Assembly: GCA_052148715.1 (NCBI GenBank)
Contig: JBKQHQ010000279.1
Coordinates: 1 to 64,000 of the forward strand
DNA length: 64,000 nt
Reading direction: 5' to 3'
Source of the DNA: JBKQHQ01 sp052148715
Lineage (GTDB): Bacteria > Pseudomonadota > Alphaproteobacteria > Rhizobiales > Xanthobacteraceae
Positions 33,811 through 43,726 of the stretch are shown here, in pieces. Each line of letters opens with the position of its first letter. Positions within the stretch are counted from its first letter, which is position 1. Position numbers and translations under genes: made by a program. The notes beneath the pieces were generated by a model. The model ran no database searches. It worked only from the letters and a program-made list of their open reading frames with translations, and had not been told where the DNA came from.

Positions 33811-35702
33811 GATGAAGCCTCGGCCCGAGCCAGCACACTTGCGCGCGGCGCCGTCTTGCCGAGCCAGATCGCCAGCCGGCCGAACAGGCCCTCGGGCATT
33901 CCTAAAAACGTAGCCACCAGCAACGCGCCTTCGAATGCGGTCTTGAACATGGCGAGATCTTGAACCAGCGTCGGCAGCATGGTGAGCACGAGCGATCCGA
34001 ACAGGCCGCCGAGGAGCGTCCCCTCCCCGCCGAGCACCAGCATGGCGATCAGCTCGAACGAGCGCGGGGTTGCCACCATCTCGGGCGACAGGAAGTGGAA
34101 ATTGAACGCGTAGAGGCTGCCCGAGAGCGAGGCGAGCGCCGCCGCGATGCAGAGCGCGGCGGTCTTCATGCGTCCAACATTGATGCCCAAGGCCGCGGCT
34201 GCCAGCTGATCGGTGCGCACGGCCTTGAGCGCGCGGCCGAAGCTCAAGCGCATGCCGCCCTCGAGCAGAAGCACGAGCACGACCGCCAGGCCGAGCGTGA
34301 GATAGTACATGCGTGTCTGCGTGCCGAACTCGAACCCGCCGACCGCGAAGGCCGGGATGCCGACAAGGCCCGACGGGCCGCCGGTCCAATCGACGAGCCC
34401 CACCGTGAGCGAATCGATGAGCAGCCCGAATGCCAGCGTCGCGAGCGCGAGATAATGGCCGCGCAGACGCCCGGTCACGAGCGACAGAACGAGCGCGCAG
34501 ACGACGCTCAGCAGCAGCGCCGCCAGCGTCGCCAAGAGCGGCGGCCAATCATAGGCGGTCGACAGGATCGCCGCCGCATACCCGCCGACCGCCATGAACC
34601 CAGCCTGCCCAAGGCTCACTTGGCCCGCATAGCCCATCAGCACGTCGAGCCCGAGCACCGCGACGAACAGGATCAGTGAGATCACCAGCGAGGCGAGCAC
34701 GCCGCGCGGCAGGGGCAGCGCCGGCAGCAGGGCGAGGACGGCGACGAGCACGATCCCGAGCAGCACTGCACGGCGCGGCGGCAGTCGGACCAGCGGCCGG
34801 TGCGCCCGGGCCTCTTCGCGCACATCGCTCCGCCGCGCCGGCCCGCTCGGAAACAGACCTGCCGGCCGCAGGACCAAGACCGCCATCAGCAGAAGGAGCG
34901 CGAGGGTATTGGCGAACAGCGAGGACACGTAGAAGGCGGCGAGTTGCTCCGCCACCCCGAGCAGCAGGCCGCCGGCGACCGAGCCGGCAAAGCTTCCCAT
35001 GCCGCCGATCGCAACCGCGATGAAGCCCGAGATGGTGAAGAACTGGCCGCTGTCGAATTGCAGCGACATGATCGGCGCAACGAGAATGCCGGCCGCCGAT
35101 CCGGCGAGCGCCGCAAGGGCGAAGCTCAGCAACATCATGCGCGGCAGATCGATGCCCATCAGCCGCGCGGCGGCCGGATTCTCGGCGCAGGCGCGCAAGG
35201 CGCGGCCGAGCGTAGTCTTTTGCAGCAGCAGCCATAGACCGGCGATGATCGCGGCGGCGACCGCGGCAAGCCAAAGGCCCTGGCTCGGAACGCGCAGCGG
35301 CCCGAGGACGACGGGGGCCTCGCCGGAAAACGGTGGCAGCGCGTAGGGCTGGTTGCCCCAGACGATGAGCGTGACGCCGGAGAAGAAGGTGAGCAGGCCC
35401 GCGGTCAGAACGAGCGTGCTGCTGCTCGGCAGCCGCAACACTGCCGGGACGAAGGTCGACGCCCCGACGAGCACGCTGAACAGCGTGGTCGAGGCAATGG
35501 CGGCGAGCGCCGCGAGCAGCGTCGGCCAGCCGAACAACACCTCGAAGTAATACATGCCCATGGCGCCGAGGACGCAGAAGGCGCCCTGCGACAAGTTCAC
35601 GACGTTGGTGACGCGGAAGACGAGCGAGAAGCCGAGCGCCACGATGGCAAACACGCCACCCTGCAGCAGCCCGCCGATGATGATCTGAAGGATCCCCGAC
35701 AA
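33807..35702 (-). CDS. Fused LivH-LivM permease of a branched-chain amino acid-type ABC importer
   Basis: This 631-residue inner-membrane protein joins both permeases in one chain. Residues 1 to about 290 resemble LivH (GGVFAIVALGFSLVFRVTNV and NLSQGAFCVLGAMGMYYFE near the start). After a short charged linker (SGPARRSDVREEARAHRP), residues about 310-631 resemble LivM (LGLDVLMGYAGQVSLGQAGF, ALKAVRTDQLAAAALGINVG). Usually these are separate genes, as in the neighbouring operon. The start is a TTG at 35700-35702, placing LQIIIGGLLQGGVFA at the N-terminus, 13 bases after the binding-protein stop. The fusion is real as read, since there is no stop or internal start with a strong ribosome-binding site at the junction. 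Confidence 0.9.
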   Translation of the reverse strand: MSGILQIIIGGLLQGGVFAIVALGFSLVFRVTNVVNLSQGAFCVLGAMGMYYFEVLFGWPTLLAALAAIASTTLFSVLVGASTFVPAVLRLPSSSTLVLTAGLLTFFSGVTLIVWGNQPYALPPFSGEAPVVLGPLRVPSQGLWLAAVAAAIIAGLWLLLQKTTLGRALRACAENPAAARLMGIDLPRMMLLSFALAALAGSAAGILVAPIMSLQFDSGQFFTISGFIAVAIGGMGSFAGSVAGGLLLGVAEQLAAFYVSSLFANTLALLLLMAVLVLRPAGLFPSGPARRSDVREEARAHRPLVRLPPRRAVLLGIVLVAVLALLPALPLPRGVLASLVISLILFVAVLGLDVLMGYAGQVSLGQAGFMAVGGYAAAILSTAYDWPPLLATLAALLLSVVCALVLSLVTGRLRGHYLALATLAFGLLIDSLTVGLVDWTGGPSGLVGIPAFAVGGFEFGTQTRMYYLTLGLAVVLVLLLEGGMRLSFGRALKAVRTDQLAAAALGINVGRMKTAALCIAAALASLSGSLYAFNFHFLSPEMVATPRSFELIAMLVLGGEGTLLGGLFGSLVLTMLPTLVQDLAMFKTAFEGALLVATFLGMPEGLFGRLAIWLGKTAPRASVLARAEASS

Positions 35703-35715
35703 GCGTTTCCGCCGA

Positions 35716-36903
35716 CTATTTCTGCACAGGCGAGCCGGTGAGCTGGCTCACGACATTCCAGGTATCGGCGGCCGGATTCCAGCGCGTAACGAGGGCATTC
35801 TTTACCGTCAGGCCACGCTGCGGCACGGCCTTGAAGTCATAGATTCCATTGACGCCGACATAGTCCGTCTGATTGGCGATGTGATCGCGCACCTGCTGCG
35901 CACTCGCCTTGGCGCCGAGCTTGCGCAAGGCATCGATGACTAGGTTGGCCGGGTCCCAGGCCAAGACCGACATATTGTCGAGCTTGAGGTTGGCTTGCTT
36001 GAAGGCCGCATAGAACCGTCGCTGCTGCTCCTCGATCTTCGCATCGAGCGCAAAGAGCCCCGCATGCGGCGGATATGCGGACGTCGGAATGTAAAGCTCC
36101 TTCGGCAGGAAATCCTTGTACTGCGTCATTTGCGCGTAGGTCATGTTGCCGTTGGTGGTGCCGACCGGCAAATCGAGGCCGGCCTGCAGCACGGCCTTGA
36201 ACACGGTTGCGATCGGCGCGCCGGTGGACCAGGCAATCAGCGCCTGCGGGCCCGCGGCTTTGATGCGCTCGATTTGCGCGGCGACGCTCACGTCGGTCGG
36301 ATTGAAGCGCTGCCGCTCGACGACCTGCACGGTCGCATTCTCGGCAAGCTTGAGCACATCGTCGAAGCCGCGCTCGGCATCCTGCCCGGAGGCATCGGTG
36401 CTGGTCATGAAGGCGATCTTGGTCAACCCCTGCGAGCGGAAGTAGCGCACCAGCGCCTCGATCAGGTCTCGGGTGTCGATGCTGGTCGAGAACTGGTAGC
36501 TGCCCGCGGGCGGATGGACGCCGGGCGAGAGGCAATAGTCGAACGGGCCCTCCTTGAGCAGCGGTGCGATGGCGTTGCACATCGCGACGATGCTCGAGCC
36601 GAGCATGACCGAGGGTTTGTCGGCCAAGAGACCATTGGCGATCTGCACGGTGGTCTGCGGGGTCGACTGGTCATCGTGGAACACGAACTCGAGCGGCTGA
36701 CCGTCGAGCCCGCCGTCCTTGTTCGCGACCGCCTGCAAGAGCTGCAGCGCCTGCTGCTCACCCTTGCCGAGAAAGGAGGCGCCGCCGGTCAGGGGGACGA
36801 TCACGTTGATCCGGTAGGGGTCGGCGGCGCGGCATTCGCCGGCGACAAGCGCCACGGCGAACGCAAGCAGCGCGATTTTCCCCGTCACGCTTCCCCAGAC
36901 CAT
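35716..36903 (-). CDS. Branched-chain amino acid-type ABC importer, binding protein (operon 1)
   Basis: This periplasmic receptor has 395 residues. It has a signal peptide (ALLAFAVALVAGECRAADP) and the Leu/Ile/Val-binding fold: INVIVPLTGGASFLGKGEQQ, DDQSTPQTTVQIANGLLADK, and LVRYFRSQGLTKIAFMTSTD. Family members bind amino acids, amides or aromatic carboxylates. GGGGAGG precedes the ATG. It is the promoter-proximal gene of operon 1, followed by the fused permease and two ATPases. Confidence 0.92.
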   Translation of the reverse strand: MVWGSVTGKIALLAFAVALVAGECRAADPYRINVIVPLTGGASFLGKGEQQALQLLQAVANKDGGLDGQPLEFVFHDDQSTPQTTVQIANGLLADKPSVMLGSSIVAMCNAIAPLLKEGPFDYCLSPGVHPPAGSYQFSTSIDTRDLIEALVRYFRSQGLTKIAFMTSTDASGQDAERGFDDVLKLAENATVQVVERQRFNPTDVSVAAQIERIKAAGPQALIAWSTGAPIATVFKAVLQAGLDLPVGTTNGNMTYAQMTQYKDFLPKELYIPTSAYPPHAGLFALDAKIEEQQRRFYAAFKQANLKLDNMSVLAWDPANLVIDALRKLGAKASAQQVRDHIANQTDYVGVNGIYDFKAVPQRGLTVKNALVTRWNPAADTWNVVSQLTGSPVQK

Positions 36904-37343
36904 GATCGCAATCCTCCCCGCTTTCGCTTATTTCGCCGTCCGCGCATCGAACCGCCCCGCCGCCACGCCGGTGCGCGGGCCCGACGCCGAACGGCCATCG
37001 TAGCGGAATGCGATCCCGGCGGAAGGGGCCTTGGCGCAACGGCCGGCCCGAACCGGGTGATAGCGGGACGCTTAAGGCTTTCTTCAATCCGACGGCGGCG
37101 TGATCGGCGGACCCCGATTCGTGCTTGCTCCGGTCTCACTTTGTTTGCGCGCGTATCAGATCGGCGCGCGATGAGAGGTGAATCGGTTTTTCATCCAGCG
37201 GATCAGCTCCGCGATTCGCGCCGTGCCGCTCAATCGCCTGCGGGAGAACACTTTAACGCCTTCGTTCGTTCCAGCGGTCCCGAATCGTTCGCTACCGATT
37301 CGTGCGTGATTCGGTCTCACTTTGTCTCATCTCGTGCAGGCGG
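36904..37343. repeat. 440-base intergenic region with a 31-base direct repeat
   Basis: A 31-base sequence beginning CCGATTCGTGC and ending TCGGTCTCACTTTGT-like occurs at 37114-37144 and again at 37295-37325 in the same orientation with about four differences. The 150 bases between have no gene. The region separates the two Liv operons and should hold the promoter of operon 1. The origin of the repeat is unknown; short-duplication remnants of an element are possible. Confidence 0.6.
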
Positions 37344-38047
<704 letters not shown>

Positions 38048-38048
<1 letters not shown>

Positions 38049-38773
38049 CAGCCGACCGCCTCCCGGCCGAGATAGGACTGCACGACGGCAGGCTCGCGCA
38101 CGACCGCTTCCGGCGTTCCTTCGGCGATGGCGGCGCCGTGATGCAACACCAGGATGCGCGACGCCAGGGCCATAACGGCGCGCATGACGTGCTCGATCAG
38201 CAAGATCGTGAGACCGTCGCGGTTGAGCTCGCGCAAGATACCGACCATCCGGTCGGTCTCGGTCGGCCGCAGGCCTGCCATGACCTCATCGAGCAGCAAC
38301 AGCCTCGGTTGCGTGGCGAGCGCACGGGCGGTTTCGAGCCGCTTGCGGTCGGGCAGGGTCAGGGCCGACGCGCGCTGCCAGCGCTTGTCGAAAAGGTCGA
38401 GCCGGCGCAGCGTCTCGTGTGCCTGCGTGCGGGCCTCCTCCACATGCGGATGCCGCAGCAGCGCGCCGACGATGACATTGTCCTCGACGCTGAGCGCAGG
38501 AAACGGTCGCACGAGCTGAAACGTTCGCCCGATCCCGCGGCGGCAGATGTCCTCGGGCGCGCGTCCATCGATCCGCTCGCCGGCGAAGGAAATCGAGCCC
38601 GCATCCGGTGCCAAGACGCCGGCGATCATGTTGAACAAGGTTGTCTTGCCGGCGCCGTTCGGACCGATGATCGCGAAGAGATCGCCCGGCGCAAGGGTGA
38701 AGCTCACGCCGTCGACGGCGAGCAGGCCGCGGAAACGCTTGCTGACGGCGGCAACCGACAGGAGCGCGGTCAT
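38048..38773 (-). CDS. Branched-chain amino acid-type ABC importer, LivG-like ATPase (operon 2)
   Basis: This ATPase of 241 residues has Walker A GPNGAGKTTLFNMIAG, GIGRTFQLVRPFPALSVEDN, a divergent signature (ALTLPDRKRLETARALATQP) and Walker B LLLLDEVMAGLRPTE. The ATG at 38771-38773 overlaps the LivM-like stop by four bases. The frame opens further upstream, but those residues are arginine-rich shadow sequence of the preceding gene. Confidence 0.92.
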
Positions 38774-39804
38774 CGACGAGCCCCTTGCGTGCCGCGCTCG
38801 GACGCCTCCCGCCGATCCACGAGACCGCAGACGCGCGCGAGCCAGGGCCACACTCCGTCCGGACGCACGAAGATGATCACCATCAGCGTTAGCCCGTAGA
38901 ACAAGGCCTTGGCGCCGGGCGCGTTGACGCCGAGCTGCTCGACGACGGCGGTCAGCACTTCACCAAGTGGCGTGAGCACGAAGGCGCCGATGACGGGCCC
39001 AAAAATGGTCCCGATCCCGCCGACGATCGGCGCCAAGACGATCTCGATCGAGCGGCCGATACCGAACATCTGCACGGGAAAGAGCGTGTTGTAATAGAAG
39101 GCATAGAATACGCCGCCGATGGCCGTCATCGCCGAGGAGATCAGCACCGCCTGCATCTTGGCGCGAAAGACGTTGATGCCGAGCGCCCGCGCCGCCTGCT
39201 GATCTTCCCGCACCGCGAGCCAGTGATAGCCAAGCCGCGAGCGGGACAGATACGCCGTGAAGATCACCGAGCCGACCGCAAGCGCCAGGCCGACGTAATA
39301 GAACATGAGCGGTCCGCCGCGCAGGTTCCACCATTCGCCCAGCAGTTCCGCCTGGTACGGCACAAAAAATCCGCCGGCCCCACCGGCGACATTGATGTGA
39401 TCGAAGGCAATGCGGGTGAACTCGGCGAAGGCGATGGTCAGCAGCGCGAAATACACGCCCTCGATGCTGAAGCGAAAGCCCAGCCAGCCGATGACCGCGC
39501 CGAATAGCGCGGCGGCCGCGACCGCCGGGATCACCCCGAGCCACGGGCCGATCCCGAAATAGACCCATAACAGCGCAGCCACGTAGGCGCCGACCCCGAC
39601 ATAAAGCGCGTGACCGAGCGACAGCTGTCCGGCGAAACCCATCATCAAGTTCCAGGCCTGGCCAAGATAGGCGAAGTAGAAAATGAGAATGAGAACGGAG
39701 ACGAGGTACCGGTCGGCGAAGAGCGGCGCCGCGAGCAGCGCCGCGACGGTGATGGCGCTAAGCGCACGTCCGCGCGGCGGCATGTCGTACCAGCGCGCGC
39801 TCAC
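38770..39804 (-). CDS. Branched-chain amino acid-type ABC importer, LivM-like permease (operon 2)
   Basis: This inner-membrane permease of 344 residues has LGQAWNLMMGFAGQLSLGHA near the N-terminus and the cytoplasmic coupling segment LAVREDQQAARALGINVFRA, both typical of LivM. About nine helices are visible. The GTG start (39802-39804) overlaps the LivH-like stop as GTGA. A basic C-terminal tail of about 20 residues follows the last helix. Confidence 0.93.
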   Translation of the reverse strand: MSARWYDMPPRGRALSAITVAALLAAPLFADRYLVSVLILIFYFAYLGQAWNLMMGFAGQLSLGHALYVGVGAYVAALLWVYFGIGPWLGVIPAVAAAALFGAVIGWLGFRFSIEGVYFALLTIAFAEFTRIAFDHINVAGGAGGFFVPYQAELLGEWWNLRGGPLMFYYVGLALAVGSVIFTAYLSRSRLGYHWLAVREDQQAARALGINVFRAKMQAVLISSAMTAIGGVFYAFYYNTLFPVQMFGIGRSIEIVLAPIVGGIGTIFGPVIGAFVLTPLGEVLTAVVEQLGVNAPGAKALFYGLTLMVIIFVRPDGVWPWLARVCGLVDRREASERGTQGARR

Positions 39805-40670
39805 GCGCGCCGCCCCATCAGCCCCTGCGGCCGCAACACCAAAACCAGAATAAGCAGCGCGAACGAGAACATGCTCTTCATCGACGGCTCGAAGAAGAAG
39901 CCGGCGAGCGCTTCCGATACGCCGATGAGAACGCCGCCGACCAGCGCGCCGCTCATCGAGCCGAGTCCGCCGACGATGACGATGATGAAGGCGAGCAAGG
40001 TGAACGATTGCGCCAGCGCCGGGCTCGCGTCAGCAATCGTCACCATCAGCGCGCCGGCGGCGCCGACGCAGGCAAGCCCGATCCCGAATGTCAGCGCGTA
40101 AAGGCGCTTCACATTAAGCCCGACCACGGCGGCGCCGACGAGGTTGTCGGCGCAGGCGCGGATGGCGGTGCCGACCGCCGTGTAGCGGAAGAAGGAGAAC
40201 AGGATCGCCGCGACCACGAGCGCGCCGGTAGCCGCATAGAGCCGCGCCTTGTCGATGAACAGCGGGCCGACCAGGAACGTATCGAGCGCATAGGGCAGAT
40301 TGGTCGGCCGCGCGTCGGCGCCGAAGATCAACAGCAGGCCGTTGACGATGATGATGGCGAGCCCGACGAGGAGGATGAATTGCTCATGCTCGGCCCGGCC
40401 CACGAACGGATTAATCAGAGTCGTTTGCAGGAGAAAGCCGATGCCGAAGAAGGCCGCGGCGACCGGCAGCACCGCCAGCAGCGGATCGAGCTTGAGGCTC
40501 ACGAACAGCACGTAGGTCGCATACATGGCGATCACGGCAAACTCGCCATGGGCAAAATTGACGACGCGCACCACGCCGAAGATCACCGACAGCCCGAGCG
40601 CCATCAGCCCGTAGACGAGCCCGGTCAGCACGCCCTGCACGACGACGTTGGCAATGATGGAGGGAGTCAT
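39801..40670 (-). CDS. Branched-chain amino acid-type ABC importer, LivH-like permease (operon 2)
   Basis: The 289-residue permease begins TPSIIANVVVQGVLTGLVYG and contains VVRVVNFAHGEFAVIAMYAT, a LivH hallmark. It continues to the AIRACADNLVGAAVVGLNVK coupling loop. The ATG at 40668-40670 follows a good site (AGGG); a longer frame upstream to 40724 adds polar residues not found in the family. It forms a heterodimer with the LivM-like protein. An inverted-repeat element lies between this gene and its binding-protein gene. Confidence 0.92.
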   Translation of the reverse strand: MTPSIIANVVVQGVLTGLVYGLMALGLSVIFGVVRVVNFAHGEFAVIAMYATYVLFVSLKLDPLLAVLPVAAAFFGIGFLLQTTLINPFVGRAEHEQFILLVGLAIIIVNGLLLIFGADARPTNLPYALDTFLVGPLFIDKARLYAATGALVVAAILFSFFRYTAVGTAIRACADNLVGAAVVGLNVKRLYALTFGIGLACVGAAGALMVTIADASPALAQSFTLLAFIIVIVGGLGSMSGALVGGVLIGVSEALAGFFFEPSMKSMFSFALLILVLVLRPQGLMGRRA

Positions 40671-40719
40671 GAAGCGCTTGTTTGATAACAGGACAATCGC
40701 ATTTGGACGGCGCCAGTTC

Positions 40720-40932
40720 TTCACCTCCCCCCTTGTGGGGGAGGTCGCCTCGCCGCGCAGCGGCGAGGCGGGAGAGGGGGTCTCTTCGAAAGAATCTTTC
40801 TTTATTAGCGCCAGTTCAACGCGATCGATCTTAAAGCTAAAAACTGAAAAAGCGAAGATTATGCGAAGCGACCCCCTCTCCCGGCCCGCCGCAAAGCGGC
40901 AGGCCGACCTCCCCCACGCGGGGGGAGGTGAA
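40720..40932. repeat. Intergenic inverted-repeat element with 63-base arms
   Basis: The segment 40720-40782 (starting TTCACCTCCCCCCTTGTGGG) is the reverse complement of 40870-40932 with equal arm length and mismatches only in the small loops. Each arm itself holds two hairpins (CCTCCCCC-x-GGGGGAGG and a GC-rich stem with a GCAG or AAAG loop). The middle is about 87 AT-richer bases. This is a miniature element without coding capacity, lying between the LivH-like gene and its binding-protein gene. Confidence 0.88.
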
Positions 40933-40947
40933 TACTTGTCAGCAGGC

Positions 40948-42189
40948 TCAGCTGCGTCCCTGCCACGACGGTTCGGGCAGCACCGGCGTCATGGTGGCAA
41001 CGTCGGCGGGCAGCACGACGGTGGGCGTGCGGTTGCGGTTCTGCACGCAGGCGGACGGAATTCCCGGGTTCTGCCCCTTCTCGTCGAAGCGGATCGGCCC
41101 GCCGATCATGACATGCTCGGCCAGGTTGGTCGCGCGGATGGCCTGCATCAACTGGGGGCCGTCGGCGGTGCCGGCGCGCTTGAAGCCGTCGGCGGCGATC
41201 AGCAGGGCCTCGAAGGTGAAGCCGGCGTTGAAGCAATCGACGGCGAAGCGGAAATTATGGTGCTCGGCCTTGAAGGCCGCCTCGAGCGTCTGCGACATCT
41301 GCGCCTTCGGATTGGCCCACGGAATGTCGGAGATGTGGAAGTCGGCGAGCGGTCCCAGCGCCTGGTAGAACTCCTCATCGTAAAGACCGGGCGAGCCCGG
41401 TGAAATGATCGCCTTCGGCTCGAAGCGCTGACGCACCATGTCACGAATGAGCTTGATGGCATCGGCGGCGCGCGTCACCACCAAAAGGAGCTCCGGGTTG
41501 AGCGCGCGGATCTTGGTGACCTCGACTGAGAGGTCTTGTGCTTTCGGATCGTAGGCAATGGAATCAAGTAGCTGAAACGGCATGCCCGCGGCAGGAAAGA
41601 GCTTGTCCATCGCTTGGCGCTGGGCGGTTCCGAAAGTGTCGTTGGCGTGGATGAACACGCCGGTCTTCGGCTCGAGCTTGGTCGCGCCCAGCACGTCCTT
41701 GATCAGCTTCAGGCCATTGACGACGAGCTGTCCACCGGTCGGGAAATTGCGCGCAAGGTACTTGTAGCCTTGCTCGGTCAGTTGCGGGGCGGCGGAGATA
41801 TTGACCACGAGCGGCACCTGCCGCTGCTCGCAGACCTGCGCCATGGCCAGTGTGCCGCCGGATTCGAAGGCGCCGACGATGCACTGGGCGCCTTCGTTGA
41901 TGGCGCGCTCGGCTTGGGTGCGGGCGATATCGACGCTCGACTCGGTGTCGATATGCACGAGCTCGACGCTGTAGCCGAATTTGGCGAGAACTTGCGGGGC
42001 GATGACGGCGCCGCGGTAACAAGCCTGGCCGGCTTGCGCCAGATAGCCGGAGCGCGGGAGCAAGACCGCGATCTTGAGCGCTTTGGCCTGGGCGCGCGTG
42101 ATCGAGGGCGCCGCCAGGAAGGCCGTCGTCGCGGCTGCGCCGGCGAGGAGATCTCGGCGGGTGGGACCCGGTAAGCGGGGGATTGGCAT
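40948..42189 (-). CDS. Branched-chain amino acid-type ABC importer, binding protein (operon 2)
   Basis: This 413-residue receptor starts with a Tat-type leader: TRRDLLAGAAATTAFLAAPS, then cleavage after ITRAQA. The mature protein shows IAVLLPRSGYLAQAGQACYR, IVGAFESGGTLAMAQVCEQR and FIHANDTFGTAQRQAMDKLF, all typical of Liv-type receptors. Tat export implies folding before secretion. The ATG at 42187-42189 is preceded by GGGAG; the open frame upstream is spurious. It sits upstream of the operon 2 permeases, with the inverted-repeat element between. Confidence 0.92.
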   Translation of the reverse strand: MPIPRLPGPTRRDLLAGAAATTAFLAAPSITRAQAKALKIAVLLPRSGYLAQAGQACYRGAVIAPQVLAKFGYSVELVHIDTESSVDIARTQAERAINEGAQCIVGAFESGGTLAMAQVCEQRQVPLVVNISAAPQLTEQGYKYLARNFPTGGQLVVNGLKLIKDVLGATKLEPKTGVFIHANDTFGTAQRQAMDKLFPAAGMPFQLLDSIAYDPKAQDLSVEVTKIRALNPELLLVVTRAADAIKLIRDMVRQRFEPKAIISPGSPGLYDEEFYQALGPLADFHISDIPWANPKAQMSQTLEAAFKAEHHNFRFAVDCFNAGFTFEALLIAADGFKRAGTADGPQLMQAIRATNLAEHVMIGGPIRFDEKGQNPGIPSACVQNRNRTPTVVLPADVATMTPVLPEPSWQGRS

Positions 42190-42244
42190 CGGCTTTTGCT
42201 CCCTGAATGCGCGATCGTAGGTGTGCGAGGCCTTCCAACGCAAG

Positions 42245-43543
42245 TCAGCCGGCAAAAATCCGCTCAAAAGCGGCGGCGATGCGAAAAAGCCTTCTATCAT
42301 CCCCGTTGCGCGCGACCACCATGAACCCGACCGGCAACTCGCCTTGCTGATGCAGCGGCAGCGAGACGGCGCAGAGATCGAAGAAGTTGGCAATGCCGGT
42401 ATTGCGCAGAAGAAGCGTGTTCTTGGCGGTGAAGCCGGCCGGCGTCGCCACCTCGTCGATGCGCGGCGCGATGATCGGCACGGTCGGCATCACCAGCGCG
42501 TCGATATCGGCGAGGCGAGCATCCATGGCGCGAGCGAGCTCGGCGCGCTCGCGCAGCATCTCGATGTAGTCGGCGGCCGAGATTTGGCCACCCCGCTCGA
42601 TGCGCAGACGCACATTCGGATCGATGTCGTTGCCACGGCGCGTCAGCCGCTCGCGATGGATCGCAAAGGACTCAGCCGGCGCGATGCCGCCCTTTCGATT
42701 GACCTGCAGCATCGTCTCGAGCGGAGGCAAGTCTTCGCTCGCGAGCCGCACGCCGGCCTGGGTCAGTCGGTCCAGCGCTTGCGGGAAACGCCTACTCACG
42801 GTGGCGTCGAGATCCCGCATCGGCCATCCGGATAAAAGGCCGCAACGCAGGCCAGCCAGCGGAAACGGTTCGAGCAGCAGCGGCTCCTGGCCCGCCATGA
42901 CCGCATCGGCCGTCGCACAATCGGCGACCGAGCGCGCCAGCGGGCCGACCGAATCGAGCGTATAGGACAGCGGGAAGGCACCCTGCGTCGGAATGCGCTG
43001 CCGGCTGGGCTTGTACCCCACGATCCCGCATAGCGCGGCCGGAATGCGGGTCGAGCCGCCGGTGTCGCTGCCGATGGCGATCTCGCACATCGCATCCGCC
43101 ACCGCGACGGCGCCGCCCGAGGTCGAGCCGCCGGGAATCCGGGCGCGGTCGGCCGGATTGCCGGGCGTGCCGAGATGCGGATTGGCGCCGATGGCCGAAA
43201 AGGCAAATTCGGTCATGTTGGTCTTGGCGACGATGACGCCGCCGGCTTGGCGCAGCCGCCGGATTGCGGGTGCGTCTCTTGCGGCCGGCGCCGCCTCGTC
43301 GGCGAGGACTTTTGAGCCGGCCCGGGTCGGCTCGCCCGCGACATCGAACAGGTCCTTGATGGTCAGAATCGCGCCGTCGAGCGGCCCGAGCGCCATGCCG
43401 TGACGCGCGCGCGCGTCGGCTGCATCCGCCGCCGCCCGTGCCGCATCCGCGTAGACGGTCGGACAGGCGCGAGCCCCCTCGCCTTGCGGATCGGCGATCC
43501 GCGCCAGCGCCTGCTCCAAACGGTCACGGGATTTGCCCGGCAT
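42245..43543 (-). CDS. Amidase signature family hydrolase (allophanate-hydrolase/AtzF-like)
   Basis: This 432-residue cytosolic enzyme has the amidase signature with the Ser-cisSer-Lys triad. The catalytic Lys is in VIVAKTNMTEFAFS (the AKTNM segment) and the two serines are in the Gly/Ser-rich GGSTSGGAVAVADAM and IGSDTGGSTRIPAALCG. The C-terminus is shorter than in GatA. Such amidases cleave amides, ureas or allophanate. It lies 55 bases upstream of the operon 2 receptor in the same direction, so an imported amide may be its substrate (inference). Confidence 0.9.
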   Translation of the reverse strand: MPGKSRDRLEQALARIADPQGEGARACPTVYADAARAAADAADARARHGMALGPLDGAILTIKDLFDVAGEPTRAGSKVLADEAAPAARDAPAIRRLRQAGGVIVAKTNMTEFAFSAIGANPHLGTPGNPADRARIPGGSTSGGAVAVADAMCEIAIGSDTGGSTRIPAALCGIVGYKPSRQRIPTQGAFPLSYTLDSVGPLARSVADCATADAVMAGQEPLLLEPFPLAGLRCGLLSGWPMRDLDATVSRRFPQALDRLTQAGVRLASEDLPPLETMLQVNRKGGIAPAESFAIHRERLTRRGNDIDPNVRLRIERGGQISAADYIEMLRERAELARAMDARLADIDALVMPTVPIIAPRIDEVATPAGFTAKNTLLLRNTGIANFFDLCAVSLPLHQQGELPVGFMVVARNGDDRRLFRIAAAFERIFAG

Positions 43544-43597
43544 CGATCGCCCCCTGGACTGGTCAGGGTGATGTAGAGGTCATCCACGGCTCGCGGC

Positions 43598-43630
43598 AAG
43601 TTTCTTGGAAGTTTCTTGGAAGTTTCTTGG
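43598..43630. repeat. Three tandem copies of an 11-base unit
   Basis: AAGTTTCTTGG occurs three times in direct succession without any difference (43598-43608, 43609-43619, 43620-43630), in the gap between the divergent amidase and paaG genes. A run this exact may vary in copy number by slippage and could affect promoter spacing. Confidence 0.85.
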
Positions 43631-43726
43631 AGCCTCTCAGACCGGCGCGCAAAGCTCCCCCGCCCGCCGGTCATGGTGAGGAAGGCGCGCCTGCAGTAGA
43701 CTGGATGCGCTGCAGAGGAGGTGATG

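Noticed and set aside
33034..34548. 504-codon frame joining part of the fused permease to LivG
   Set aside because: The part before the GTG at 33810 is an Arg/Ala-rich shadow of the permease gene; only the LivG section is real.
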